From Bifidobacteriaceae bacterium UBA2724 (lineage in GTDB: Bacteria; Actinomycetota; Actinomycetes; Actinomycetales; Bifidobacteriaceae): a stretch of 64,000 nucleotides of DNA. Shown here in pieces: positions 56,123 through 64,000 of this stretch. The notes beneath the pieces were generated by a model that worked only from the letters and a program-made list of their open reading frames with translations, ran no database searches and had not been told where the DNA came from. Position numbers and translations under genes: made by a program. Numbering within the stretch: position 1 is the stretch's first letter; every line of letters starts with the position of its first letter. The stretch spans positions 236,038 through 300,037 of the forward strand of contig DEKK01000012.1 of the NCBI GenBank assembly GCA_002353815.1, given 5' to 3'.

Positions 56123-57397
56123 ATGCGTGAGGATTCCGCTCAACAGACCGAAGACATGCATGAAGAGCGGGATGCGCAAAACGCTGCGGTTCCCGCTGCG
56201 CACGGCACCGTGACGCAGGGCGCCGCGGATTTCTCTGCGACAGATGACGTCCTCCATGGCGCAGACGATGCGAACACCGAGGGCCACGACGACACCGATG
56301 ACGATGACGACAATGACGCTGACGATGCCGGCGCCAATGACACCGCGGACGCCGACTACCCGGCCGAGGAACTGTCGGAGGCCCTGCGCCGCTCCGCGCA
56401 GCAGTCCCGCGACGCCCATGAAGCCAGCGCAAACATCGAACGCTCCATCCGCATCTCGGGCTTCGTGGCGCTGGCGCTGGGACTCATCGGGTTCGCCGGC
56501 GCAATCGTGATACCGATGAGCGCGCTGAGCATCGTGTCCGTGCTGGCCCTCGCGGTCGGCGCGGTCTTCGCATTCCGCGCCGTCTCGCTCGAGCATTACC
56601 GGAATTCGTGGATGCGCCACCGCGGCGGTACGGCGCACTCCCCCAACGCGCTCACCGTCATCGGGTCCGCCACCTGCGTCGTCGCGATCATCGCCACGGT
56701 CGGGCTCATGTCGTTCACCATCGTCGGCAACCTGTCATACATGCGCCGCATGCGCACGTGGACGCTCACGTCCGACGGATGGGACATCAACGGCGACATC
56801 GTGCGGTTCCAGGAAGACGACGATTGGTCCAAGGATTCCGTTTCGGTGTCATCATCGGCGACACCGACCGGCACCAGCGGGACGTCGAGCGGGGAATCCA
56901 GCTCTTCCAGGGCCACGCAGGCGGAGCTGACGCTGTTCACGGGAAGCAACCTGACCACGAAGCAGGTGGCGCACAACAACCCGGTGACCGACACCGATGA
57001 CTCCGAGGCGCTCAAGATCGTGGACGTGACGATGGACAACCGCCTGTTCGGCTATGACAACGGGTGGATCACCGTGAAGAACAACACCGACCAGACGGTG
57101 GAATACGCCGACCTTGCGTTCACCATGCTCACGTCCAACGGCGACGTGGCCGGGCAGGGCGTGGCGCGGTGCAACGACGCGATCGAACCAGGCGAAACGG
57201 GGCGCGCACACTTCCAGATCGGCGCGTCCGCAGCGGCGAGCGGACTGGTGATCTACACCGAGATCTGGTACACGTCCCAGACCGACGAAGCGACGCCCCG
57301 CACCATGGGCTCGCGCGACGAGTACGCCGCGAGCCGCACCGCCCCCGGCACCGTCTTCCACAAGTCCTCCCCCTGCGTGCCCGGGATCCCGTTCTGA
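56123..57397 (+). CDS. Membrane protein with acidic N-terminus and outer beta domain
   Basis: The 424-residue protein has an acidic, disordered N-terminal 80 residues (runs of Asp), then transmembrane helices near residues 112-132, 137-155 and 178-200, a Ser/Thr/Gly-rich linker (about 240-275) and a C-terminal domain (300-400) with WITVKNNTDQTVEYADLAFTMLTSNGDV and EPGETGRAHFQI, which reads like the FxLYD/TELCD-type immunoglobulin-like extracellular domains. GGGAGG precedes ATG 56123. I do not recognise the whole protein. It is divergent from the two minus-strand membrane genes, across a repeat-filled gap. Confidence 0.75.
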   Translation: MREDSAQQTEDMHEERDAQNAAVPAAHGTVTQGAADFSATDDVLHGADDANTEGHDDTDDDDDNDADDAGANDTADADYPAEELSEALRRSAQQSRDAHEASANIERSIRISGFVALALGLIGFAGAIVIPMSALSIVSVLALAVGAVFAFRAVSLEHYRNSWMRHRGGTAHSPNALTVIGSATCVVAIIATVGLMSFTIVGNLSYMRRMRTWTLTSDGWDINGDIVRFQEDDDWSKDSVSVSSSATPTGTSGTSSGESSSSRATQAELTLFTGSNLTTKQVAHNNPVTDTDDSEALKIVDVTMDNRLFGYDNGWITVKNNTDQTVEYADLAFTMLTSNGDVAGQGVARCNDAIEPGETGRAHFQIGASAAASGLVIYTEIWYTSQTDEATPRTMGSRDEYAASRTAPGTVFHKSSPCVPGIPF

Positions 57398-57584
57398 CAG
57401 AGGGCCTGGGGACCACGGTGCCAGCGACACACACCGACGGGTCAACGGGACAGCCCCTCCGAAGCATTGCGTTTCTCTCGCCTATGTTGCCAGGGAACTG
57501 TCGAGATAGGGAGTGAATGCCCTCCCATCCAGTCACAGCGCGACGATTTCATTATCCTCGCAGACCGACCCCGCGCCTCGCGCG

Positions 57585-59897
57585 TCACACATGCCATTGC
57601 GTGGCCCAGTCGAGGTGCATGTGCGCGGGAACGTCGCGCCACGGGACCGGGTACCCGGCGCCATGGGCGCAGAACACGGAGTCGGGCGTGTTGTCAAGGT
57701 CGGAGACGGGGTCATAGCGCGCCTCCCACGCCACGTCGGCCTGGCTCTGGCACGGACGGTAACCATCGAAGGTGCAGACCAGATGCCCGCGCCCATGCGT
57801 GTAGGAGCTCACATCGGTGGCGTATCCGTTCATCCGGGATGCCGGGGCATGCCCCACCAGGGTCACGATGGCCTGGGCGCTGTCATCGCCGCCCAGCTCA
57901 CCCGGGAGCCTGCCTTCTGGCGCCCCCGGGCCGACCGTCGCCTCGTCGAAGTCATCCTCGACCTCGCAATCGCCTCTCATGACCTGCACGTCCGACATCG
58001 CGCGCCCCATCCAATCCGCAGGCACGTCGAGCCGGAACGCATACCATGGCTCGAGCACGCGGCACGCTCCGCACTCTTTGAGCTCCATGAGCCCCTGCCG
58101 CACAGCGCGGTACGTGGCCTGCCTGAAATCTCCGCCCTCCGTGTGCTTGGCATGCGCCCTGCCCGCCACGAGCGTGAGCTTCACGTCGGTGAGCGGCGAC
58201 CCGGTGACGACGCCCAGATGCTCCTTCTCCGTGAGATGCGTGAGGATCAGCCGCTGCCAGTTGCGGTCGAGCACGTCGAGGCTCACGTCGCTCTCCACCC
58301 GCACGCCGCTTCCCGGCTTTCCCGGCTCGATGAGTATGTGCACCTCGGCGTAATGGCGCAGCGGTTCGAAATGCCCCACGCCCTCCATCGGCTCGGTGAC
58401 GGTCTCGCGATACACGATGCCGCCATTGCCGAAACCCACGTCGATTCCGAAGCGTTCGAGCATGATCTGGTGGATCAGCTCGAGCTGCATCTCGCCCATC
58501 ACCTGCACCTGCAGCTCCTGGACGCGTCCAAGCCACGCCACGTCCAGCATCGGCTCCTCGTCTTCGAGCTCGCGCAGCCCCGCGATGGCCCTGTGCAGCG
58601 TAAGGTCGTCGAAGAGCGGATGCATGAGCGGAGGGTTCGGCTTCCAGTCCGGCGTCTTGGCGGGCCACATGCTGTATGTCAGCACGGGCTGCAGCGTGGG
58701 GGCACCGGCATCGGGTTCGAACCCGAGCCCCTGCCCCGGGAACGTGCGTTTAAGCCCGGTGACGGCGCAGACACCGCCCGCCGGAACCTCGGTGACGACC
58801 TCGTATTTGGCGCCGTTGTAAATACGCACCTGGTCGATTTTCTCTTCGACGACCGCGTCATCGGCGCCGTCCGCGGCCACGCCGTCCGCAGCGCCACCGT
58901 CCGCAGCGCTCGCAGCCGCATCCCTCGCGGCACCACCATCAGCAGCGCCATCATCAGCAGCGCTGCCGGGAATCCCCTTGCCGCCGCCGGGAACCTCGCG
59001 CAGCAGGTCCTTCGCATGCAGTGTGCCGCCGGTCACGCGCAGCCACGTGAGCCTGTTGTGCCGCTCGTCGTGCGAGATGCGATACACGCGGGCTCCGAAA
59101 ACCTCGGGGCGCTCACGCTCCTGCATCCATGCGTCAAGCCCGTCCAGGAACTCCCCGATGCCTTCCATGTGCAGCGCGGATCCGAAAAACACGGGGAATA
59201 CGGTGCGCGATGCGATGAGGCGGCGCACGGTGGAGCGGCGCAGCCTGCCCGACGCGAGGTATTCCTCGGTGGCCGCGTCGTCCTGCATGATGGCATCCTC
59301 GGCATACTCATCCCAACCGCCAAGGCCGAAGGCGTCCGCAGCCCCAGCAGTTCCATCAGCCACTCCATCAGCCGCTTCGCACACCCCACCGCCCGCAAGG
59401 GGCACGATGGCGGCGGACAGCCGCCGGCGCAACTGACGCAGCACGGCGTCGCGATCGGCGCCGGGGGCATCCATCTTGTTGACGAACACGATGACGGGCA
59501 CGTCGTATCGCTCCAGCAGACGCCAGAGCATCTCGGTATGCCCCTGCACCCCGTCGGCGGCGGAGATGACGAGGATCGCGTAGTCGAGCACACGCAGCAC
59601 GCGCTCGGTGTCGGCGGCGAAATCCACATGGCCGGGCGTATCCAGCAGCGTCAGATCGAGCCCGCCGTGCACGATGCGCGCCTGGTGGGCATGGATGGTG
59701 ATGCCGCTGCGCTTTTCGAGCGGATCGGGGTCAAGGAAGGCGTCGCCGTGGTCCACGCGCCCGGCCTTGCGCAGCGCGCCCGCCGTATAGAGCAATGCCT
59801 CGGACAGCGTGGTCTTGCCAGCGTCCACATGCGCCACGATGCCCGCGACGACATGCTTCGCAGACCCGCGCCCCTCTGTCGAAGCCGCTCCGCTCAT
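57585..59897 (-). CDS. Ribosomal-protection (Tet-like) translational GTPase
   Basis: The 770-residue protein is an EF-G paralog of the TetM/TetO/TetW family, which displace tetracycline from ribosomes. G-domain motifs are intact: AHVDAGKTT, DTPGHVDF and NKMDAPG. Domains III-V follow (VQELQVQVMGEMQLEL, YRETVTEPMEGVGHFEPLRHYAEVHI). It is over 100 residues longer than TetM (639); the excess includes an Ala/Gly/Asp-rich insertion (about residues 305-355) in domain II and extra sequence after G4. That length suggests a chromosomal relative rather than an acquired resistance gene, so tetracycline resistance should not be assumed. Start: ATG 59897 preferred by homology; ATG 59936 possible. Confidence 0.85.
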   Translation of the reverse strand: MSGAASTEGRGSAKHVVAGIVAHVDAGKTTLSEALLYTAGALRKAGRVDHGDAFLDPDPLEKRSGITIHAHQARIVHGGLDLTLLDTPGHVDFAADTERVLRVLDYAILVISAADGVQGHTEMLWRLLERYDVPVIVFVNKMDAPGADRDAVLRQLRRRLSAAIVPLAGGGVCEAADGVADGTAGAADAFGLGGWDEYAEDAIMQDDAATEEYLASGRLRRSTVRRLIASRTVFPVFFGSALHMEGIGEFLDGLDAWMQERERPEVFGARVYRISHDERHNRLTWLRVTGGTLHAKDLLREVPGGGKGIPGSAADDGAADGGAARDAAASAADGGAADGVAADGADDAVVEEKIDQVRIYNGAKYEVVTEVPAGGVCAVTGLKRTFPGQGLGFEPDAGAPTLQPVLTYSMWPAKTPDWKPNPPLMHPLFDDLTLHRAIAGLRELEDEEPMLDVAWLGRVQELQVQVMGEMQLELIHQIMLERFGIDVGFGNGGIVYRETVTEPMEGVGHFEPLRHYAEVHILIEPGKPGSGVRVESDVSLDVLDRNWQRLILTHLTEKEHLGVVTGSPLTDVKLTLVAGRAHAKHTEGGDFRQATYRAVRQGLMELKECGACRVLEPWYAFRLDVPADWMGRAMSDVQVMRGDCEVEDDFDEATVGPGAPEGRLPGELGGDDSAQAIVTLVGHAPASRMNGYATDVSSYTHGRGHLVCTFDGYRPCQSQADVAWEARYDPVSDLDNTPDSVFCAHGAGYPVPWRDVPAHMHLDWATQWHV

Positions 59898-60000
59898 CGT
59901 TTCTTCGCCCTGCTTGTGAATTCCGCTGATTGCCATAGTGCCTATGGTGGCATGATGTCGGGATTTCGAAAACCGCGACGCGTGCCACATGGCATCAGAA

Positions 60001-60045
60001 AGCCCCGGCCGCCACACGGCACTGTGCCATGTGACGACCGGGGCT
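60001..60045 (-). terminator. ileS: Probable terminator of ileS
   Basis: AGCCCCGG pairs with CCGGGGCT, with a second inner stem (CACACGGCAC/GTGCCATGTG); the minus strand runs into TTTC. It is 135 bases after the ileS stop. Confidence 0.6.
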
Positions 60046-60060
60046 CCATCGGTCACAACG

Positions 60061-60110
60061 CCGCCCATACGGGGCGACCACCCGACCGCCCATACGGGGC
60101 GACCGTCCAA
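60061..60110. repeat. 25-base direct repeat, two copies
   Basis: CCGCCCATACGGGGCGACC occurs at 60061 and 60086, between ileS and its probable terminator. Confidence 0.85.
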
Positions 60111-60179
60111 CGGGGGCGGCCCCGCAGGCCGCGACCAACCGCAACCTGGGCCAGCCGCTCCCCGCAATCGTCACGCGCC

Positions 60180-63100
60180 TTACACCTTGGCCACCTCGAC
60201 GCCGACCTCGGCGACGGAATCGTCGGCCACGACGTTGAGCGACTCAGCCAGCGTCTCGGAGGCGATGAGGTCGCGGAAGCGCTCGAGCTTGGCGGCATCG
60301 GCCGCCGGCGCCGTGAGCGTCAGCGTGATGCGGTCCTTGATGTCGAGATTCGCCGCCTTGCGAGCGTCCTGCGTGGCGCGGATGGCGTCACGCGCATAGC
60401 CCTCGGCCAGCAGCGCATCGTCCAGCGCCTTGTCCAGCAGCACGAAGCCACCGGTCGGCAGCGTCGAGGAGACCACGTCGTCGTTGGCCGACGCGTTCTT
60501 CTCTTCCACGCGGTTGATGAGCTCGTATTCGCCGTCCTGCAGTGCGATGTCGCCGTTCGGCGTCTCGCACAGCACCACGCCGTCGGCGACATGCCACGCG
60601 CCGGACTTGGACGCCTTGATGGCGAACTGCACCTGCTTGCCCAGGCGCGGCCCGGCGACGCGCGCGTTGACGCGCAGCTCGTTGATGACGCGCAGCCCAT
60701 GGGCGTCAGCGTCCTCGAGCGTGGTGAACTCCACGGACTTCACGTTGAGCTCGTTCTTCAGCGTCTCGACGTACGGCTCGACGGCGGCCACGTCCTCGAC
60801 GACGACGGTGAGCTTGCTGAGCGGCTGGCGCACGCGGATCTTCTCCGCCTTGCGCAGCGACAGCGTGGCGGACACGATCTCGCGCACCTTCTCCATCGCC
60901 GCGACGAGCGCGTCGTCGGCCAGCAGCGTGCGGCCAAGCTCGGTGGCGGGGGCATCCGCGACGCCGCCCTCGGTGAGGAACGGCCAGTCGGCCAGGTGCA
61001 CGGACTCGCCGCCGGTCAGGCCGCGCCACATGGTCTCGGTTTCCATCGGGGCGAGCGGCGCCATCACGCGGCCGAGCACCTCGAGCGCCGTGTATAGCGT
61101 GTTGAGGGCGTCCGTGTCGCCGTCGGCGAAGCGCTGGCGGTCGTTGCGGATGTACCAGTTCGTCAGGGTGTCGATGAAGTCCGCGACCTCGCCGCAGGCC
61201 GACGAGATGTCGAACTCGTCGAGGTCCTTCTCGACGCCCAGCACGAGCTTGCGGAGGCGCGCGAGCAGGTAGCGGTCCATCTCGGGCAGGCCGGCCACCT
61301 CGTCGGCGTGCACGTGGCGCGCGTCGTAGCCCGTGCCGCCGTTCGCGGCGTTCGCATACAGCGTGAAGAAGTAGTACGAGCTCCACAGCGGCAGCATGAT
61401 CTGGCGCACGGTGTCGCGGATGCCGTCGGAGGTCACGATGAGGTTGCCTCCGCGCAGGATCGGCGAGCTCATGAGGAACCAGCGCATGGCGTCGGAACCG
61501 AACTGGTTGAACACACCGTTGACATCCGGGTAGTTGCGCAGGTGCTTGCTCATCTTCTGGCCGTCGGAGCCGAGCACGATGCCGTGGCAGATGACGTTCT
61601 TGAACGCCGGCTTGTCGAACAGCGCCGTGGCCATGATGTGCAGCGTGTAGAACCAGCCGCGCGTCTGGCCGATGTACTCGACCACGTAATCGCACGGGAA
61701 GTGCTGCTCGAAGTACTCCTTGTTCTCGAACGGGTAGTGGAACTGGGCGAACGGCATGGAGCCGGACTCGAACCAGCAGTCGAGCACGTCGGTGATGCGG
61801 TGCATCTGGCTCTTGCCGGTCGGGTCGTCCGGGTTCGGACGCGTCAGGCGGTCGATGTACGGGCGATGCATGTTGATCTCGCCCTTGTCGTCGCGCGGGT
61901 AGTCGCCGAAGTCGGCCTTGAGCTCGTCCAGCGAACCGTACACGTCGACGCGCGGGTACTTCGGGTCGTCGCTCACCCACACGGGGATCGGGCTGCCCCA
62001 GAAGCGGTTGCGGCTGATGGACCAGTCGCGCGCGTTCTCGAGCCACTTGCCGAACTGGCCGTCCTTGACGTTGGACGGGATCCAGTTGATCTCCTGGTTG
62101 TGCTCGAGCAGGCGGTCCTTGATCTTCGTGACCGACACGAACCAGCTCGACACCGGCTTGTAGATCAGCGGCGTGCCGCAGCGCCAGCAGTGCGGGTAGC
62201 TGTGCACGTAGCTCTTCTCCTGGAAGAGCAGGGCGCGGTGGTCCTCGGGGATCGTCGCGAGCGCGCCGGTGCCGTTGCGAAGGTCGCGCAGCACGGACTT
62301 GGAGGCGTCGAACACGTACTGGCCCTCGTATTCGGGGCATTCGGAAGTGACGATGCACCCCTCGTCAAGGTAGTCGACGCTCTTGATGCCCTTGGCGTTG
62401 AGCGTCGCCATATCGTCCTCGCCGTAGGGCGCCTGGTGCACGATGCCCGTACCCTCGACGGTGTCGACGTAATCGGCCGTGTAAATCGTGAAGGCATGCG
62501 GACCGGGCGTGCCGCCCTCGGCCAGCTGAGCGTCGGAGGCGTAGTACGGGAACACCGGCCAGTACGTGCGGCCTTCGAGCTCGGAGCCCTTGAGCTCGCG
62601 CACGACCGTGTAGTTCTCGCCGAGTTCCTTGGAGAAGGCCTCGAGGCGCGGCTTGCCGATGTAGAAGCGCTTGCCGGCGAACTTACCCTCGGTGGGTTCG
62701 ACCTCGACGTAGTCGATGTCGGCGCCGACGACGATGGCGAGGTTGCCGGGAACGGTCCACGGCGTGGTGGTCCAGAACACGACGTACGCATCCTCGTCGC
62801 GCAGCTTGACGGCCACGGAGATCGAGGTGTCCTGGCGGTCCTGGTAGACGTCGGCGTCCATGCGCAGCTCGTGGTTGCTCAGCGGGGTGCGGTCCTTCGG
62901 GCAGTACGGCAGCACGCGGTAGCCCTTGTACGCCAGGCCCTTCTCGTACAGCTGCTTGAAGGCCCACATCACGGATTCCATGTAGGTGGTGTTGAGGGTC
63001 TTGTAGCCGTTGTCGAAGTCCACCCAGCGGCCCTGGCGGTGCACGTACTCGCGCCACTCGTTGGTGTATTTGAGCACGGAGGCGCGGCAGGCGTCGTTGA

Positions 63101-63506
63101 ACTTCGCGATGCCCATCTTCTTGATGTCGTCGACGGAATCGATGCCGAGTTCCTTCTGCGCCTCGAGCTCGGCGGGCAGGCCGTGCGTGTCCCAGCCGAA
63201 CACGCGGTTGACCTTGCGGCCCTTCATGGTCTGGTAGCGCGGGATCACGTCCTTGGCGTAGCCGGTGAGCAGGTGGCCGTAGTGCGGCAGGCCGTTGGCG
63301 AACGGCGGGCCGTCGAAGAACACGAATTCGTTCTGGCTGTGGTCGCCCGTCTCACGGCGGTCCACTGACTTCTTGAAAGTGTCGTCGGTGTCCCAGTAAT
63401 TCAGGACTTTCTCTTCCATCTGCGGAAAGCTCGGGTTCGGGGCGACGCTGGCGCCCTCCTGTCCGATGGATGCCTTGGGATACACGTGATCGGTGGTTTC
63501 GCTCAC
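60180..63506 (-). CDS. ileS: Isoleucyl-tRNA synthetase, eukaryote-like type
   Basis: The 1,108-residue class I synthetase charges tRNA-Ile. It has the HIGH-type motif PHYGH in GPPFANGLPHYGHLLTG, KMSKH as the KMSKS loop (GQKMSKHLRNYP), the editing domain between them (TTTPWTVPGNLA), and a long C-terminal anticodon-binding region. The sequence around the first motif and the length place it with the type II, eukaryote-like IleRS that resists mupirocin, which fits the known natural mupirocin resistance of bifidobacteria. The start is GTG 63506 with GAGGAG upstream, the same bases that the T-box leader can mask. Confidence 0.96.
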   Translation of the reverse strand: MSETTDHVYPKASIGQEGASVAPNPSFPQMEEKVLNYWDTDDTFKKSVDRRETGDHSQNEFVFFDGPPFANGLPHYGHLLTGYAKDVIPRYQTMKGRKVNRVFGWDTHGLPAELEAQKELGIDSVDDIKKMGIAKFNDACRASVLKYTNEWREYVHRQGRWVDFDNGYKTLNTTYMESVMWAFKQLYEKGLAYKGYRVLPYCPKDRTPLSNHELRMDADVYQDRQDTSISVAVKLRDEDAYVVFWTTTPWTVPGNLAIVVGADIDYVEVEPTEGKFAGKRFYIGKPRLEAFSKELGENYTVVRELKGSELEGRTYWPVFPYYASDAQLAEGGTPGPHAFTIYTADYVDTVEGTGIVHQAPYGEDDMATLNAKGIKSVDYLDEGCIVTSECPEYEGQYVFDASKSVLRDLRNGTGALATIPEDHRALLFQEKSYVHSYPHCWRCGTPLIYKPVSSWFVSVTKIKDRLLEHNQEINWIPSNVKDGQFGKWLENARDWSISRNRFWGSPIPVWVSDDPKYPRVDVYGSLDELKADFGDYPRDDKGEINMHRPYIDRLTRPNPDDPTGKSQMHRITDVLDCWFESGSMPFAQFHYPFENKEYFEQHFPCDYVVEYIGQTRGWFYTLHIMATALFDKPAFKNVICHGIVLGSDGQKMSKHLRNYPDVNGVFNQFGSDAMRWFLMSSPILRGGNLIVTSDGIRDTVRQIMLPLWSSYYFFTLYANAANGGTGYDARHVHADEVAGLPEMDRYLLARLRKLVLGVEKDLDEFDISSACGEVADFIDTLTNWYIRNDRQRFADGDTDALNTLYTALEVLGRVMAPLAPMETETMWRGLTGGESVHLADWPFLTEGGVADAPATELGRTLLADDALVAAMEKVREIVSATLSLRKAEKIRVRQPLSKLTVVVEDVAAVEPYVETLKNELNVKSVEFTTLEDADAHGLRVINELRVNARVAGPRLGKQVQFAIKASKSGAWHVADGVVLCETPNGDIALQDGEYELINRVEEKNASANDDVVSSTLPTGGFVLLDKALDDALLAEGYARDAIRATQDARKAANLDIKDRITLTLTAPAADAAKLERFRDLIASETLAESLNVVADDSVAEVGVEVAKV

Positions 63507-63765
63507 TTAAATCTCCTCGACTGGCCGGTTGACATTGCCACGAGGACGACTTGGGCCTTGGGCCCGCGCCGCGGTACCACCTCGCTTGCCGTGCCGCCGC
63601 CGGGTCGGCTCGGTTTCGACCGATGCCGCCGGTGTGCATGCGCGACCGCTTGCGTCCGGCTGTGTCGGGCCGGTCCCGTCGGTTCTACTGGGGTTCCGCT
63701 ACGATTCGCGGATTCCGTTCTTCCGAAGGCTCCCCGCTGATAACGGATCGTTGCCTTTTACAGGC
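63507..63765 (-). promoter_or_regulatory. ileS: T-box riboswitch leader of ileS (translational, short stem I)
   Basis: The minus-strand leader holds the T-box sequence AGGTGGTACCGCGG (63569-63582), which pairs with the uncharged tRNA acceptor end. A very short stem I (63715-63746) closes with CCGTT/AACGG and presents ATC (63739-63741), an Ile codon, as specifier. There is no terminator T run. Instead CGAGGA at the Shine-Dalgarno (63514-63519) can pair with TCCTCG (63541-63546), so uncharged tRNA-Ile would free the ribosome site. This is the actinobacterial class of T-box, acting on translation. Confidence 0.9.
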
Positions 63766-63960
63766 GTCATGATACCACCGTCGACGGGACTATGCCCTCG
63801 GCCGATTGCGAATCGGTCGCCGGGATTCGCAATGGCGTTGGGCGGGTACCGCCACACCAGCCCAACGCCGCCTCGCACCGAGCCGGTCGCCGGGGATGGA
63901 GGAGATCCGGCATCGGTCGCGTCATTGTTCCGGAGGGCGTTTATCGGCTACCTGTAATGC

Positions 63961-63990
63961 TTGATTCTGTTTGTTTGCGTGTGTTATGAT
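63961..63990 (+). promoter_or_regulatory. Promoter for a gene beyond the right edge, probably leaderless
   Basis: TTGATT (63961-63966), an 18-base spacer and TATGAT (63985-63990) form a good -35/-10 pair. An ATG begins at 63997, 6 bases after the -10, without a ribosome binding site. Between this and the T-box leader (63766-63960) I see no gene. Confidence 0.65.
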
Positions 63991-64000
63991 TGAGTCATGC

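Noticed and set aside
57585..59897. Acquired tetracycline resistance gene
   Set aside because: Length, insertions and lack of transfer elements around it argue for a resident gene; resistance cannot be claimed.
61308..63368. Plus-strand open frame of 686 codons opposite ileS
   Set aside because: It is the antisense of a well-supported synthetase gene.

Overview
The window looks like chromosome from a Bifidobacterium or a close relative (high-GC Actinomycetota). The grounds are: actinobacterial families of unknown function (DUF3043, DUF4191, DUF3027); an oversized LigA; a ClgR-type operator in front of clpC; HrcA/CIRCE control of groEL; a polyphosphate glucokinase; a eukaryote-like IleRS behind a translational T-box; and several genes with no ribosome binding site but a -10 hexamer 6-8 bases before the start codon. 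I see no phage, insertion sequence, CRISPR array, tRNA or rRNA. The species is not determined.

Layout. 1-2.6 kb (minus): the 3' part of a lipoprotein gene, a small exported protein and an M20 peptidase. 2.8-13 kb (plus): DUF3043 protein, dihydrolipoyl dehydrogenase, DUF4191 protein, glnA, an aminotransferase, an ABC-F ATPase, a peptide-deformylase-like protein and a membrane protein. 13.4-21 kb (minus): Mrp, ligA and a 1,076-residue TPR-like protein that faces a polytopic GT-C-like membrane protein (21.1-23.3 kb). 23.5-31.5 kb: aminotransferase, ppgK, nitroreductase, clpC and a double-domain universal stress protein.

31.8-37.7 kb (minus) reads, in transcription order, response regulator, histidine kinase, cold-shock protein and DUF3027 protein. 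At 38.4 kb is an orphan WXG100 gene with two inverted perfect DnaA boxes upstream, followed by a repeat-rich gap and groEL with two CIRCE operators. 41.5-47 kb carries a PHP phosphoesterase, VKOR, dapF, a patatin-like phospholipase and murI. 47.5-53.4 kb carries an HTH plus starch-binding-domain protein, an unknown 419-residue protein, a GH13 alpha-glucan hydrolase and an alpha/beta hydrolase. 53.5-57.4 kb holds three membrane proteins of unknown role, one with a worn NERD-like domain. 57.6-63.8 kb (minus) holds a ribosomal-protection-type GTPase and ileS with its T-box leader. A strong, apparently leaderless promoter points out of the right edge.

Functionally this is mostly core housekeeping: cell-wall precursor supply (dapF, murI), nitrogen assimilation (glnA), protein quality control (clpC, groEL), translation (ileS, deformylase-like protein, ABC-F, Tet-like GTPase), DNA repair (ligA) and sugar use (ppgK, GH13). 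The least explained parts are the HTH-CBM protein, the orphan WXG100 with its DnaA boxes, the 53.5-57.4 kb membrane trio, the left-edge exported pair, and an unusual number of short tandem repeats, most of them just downstream of genes.
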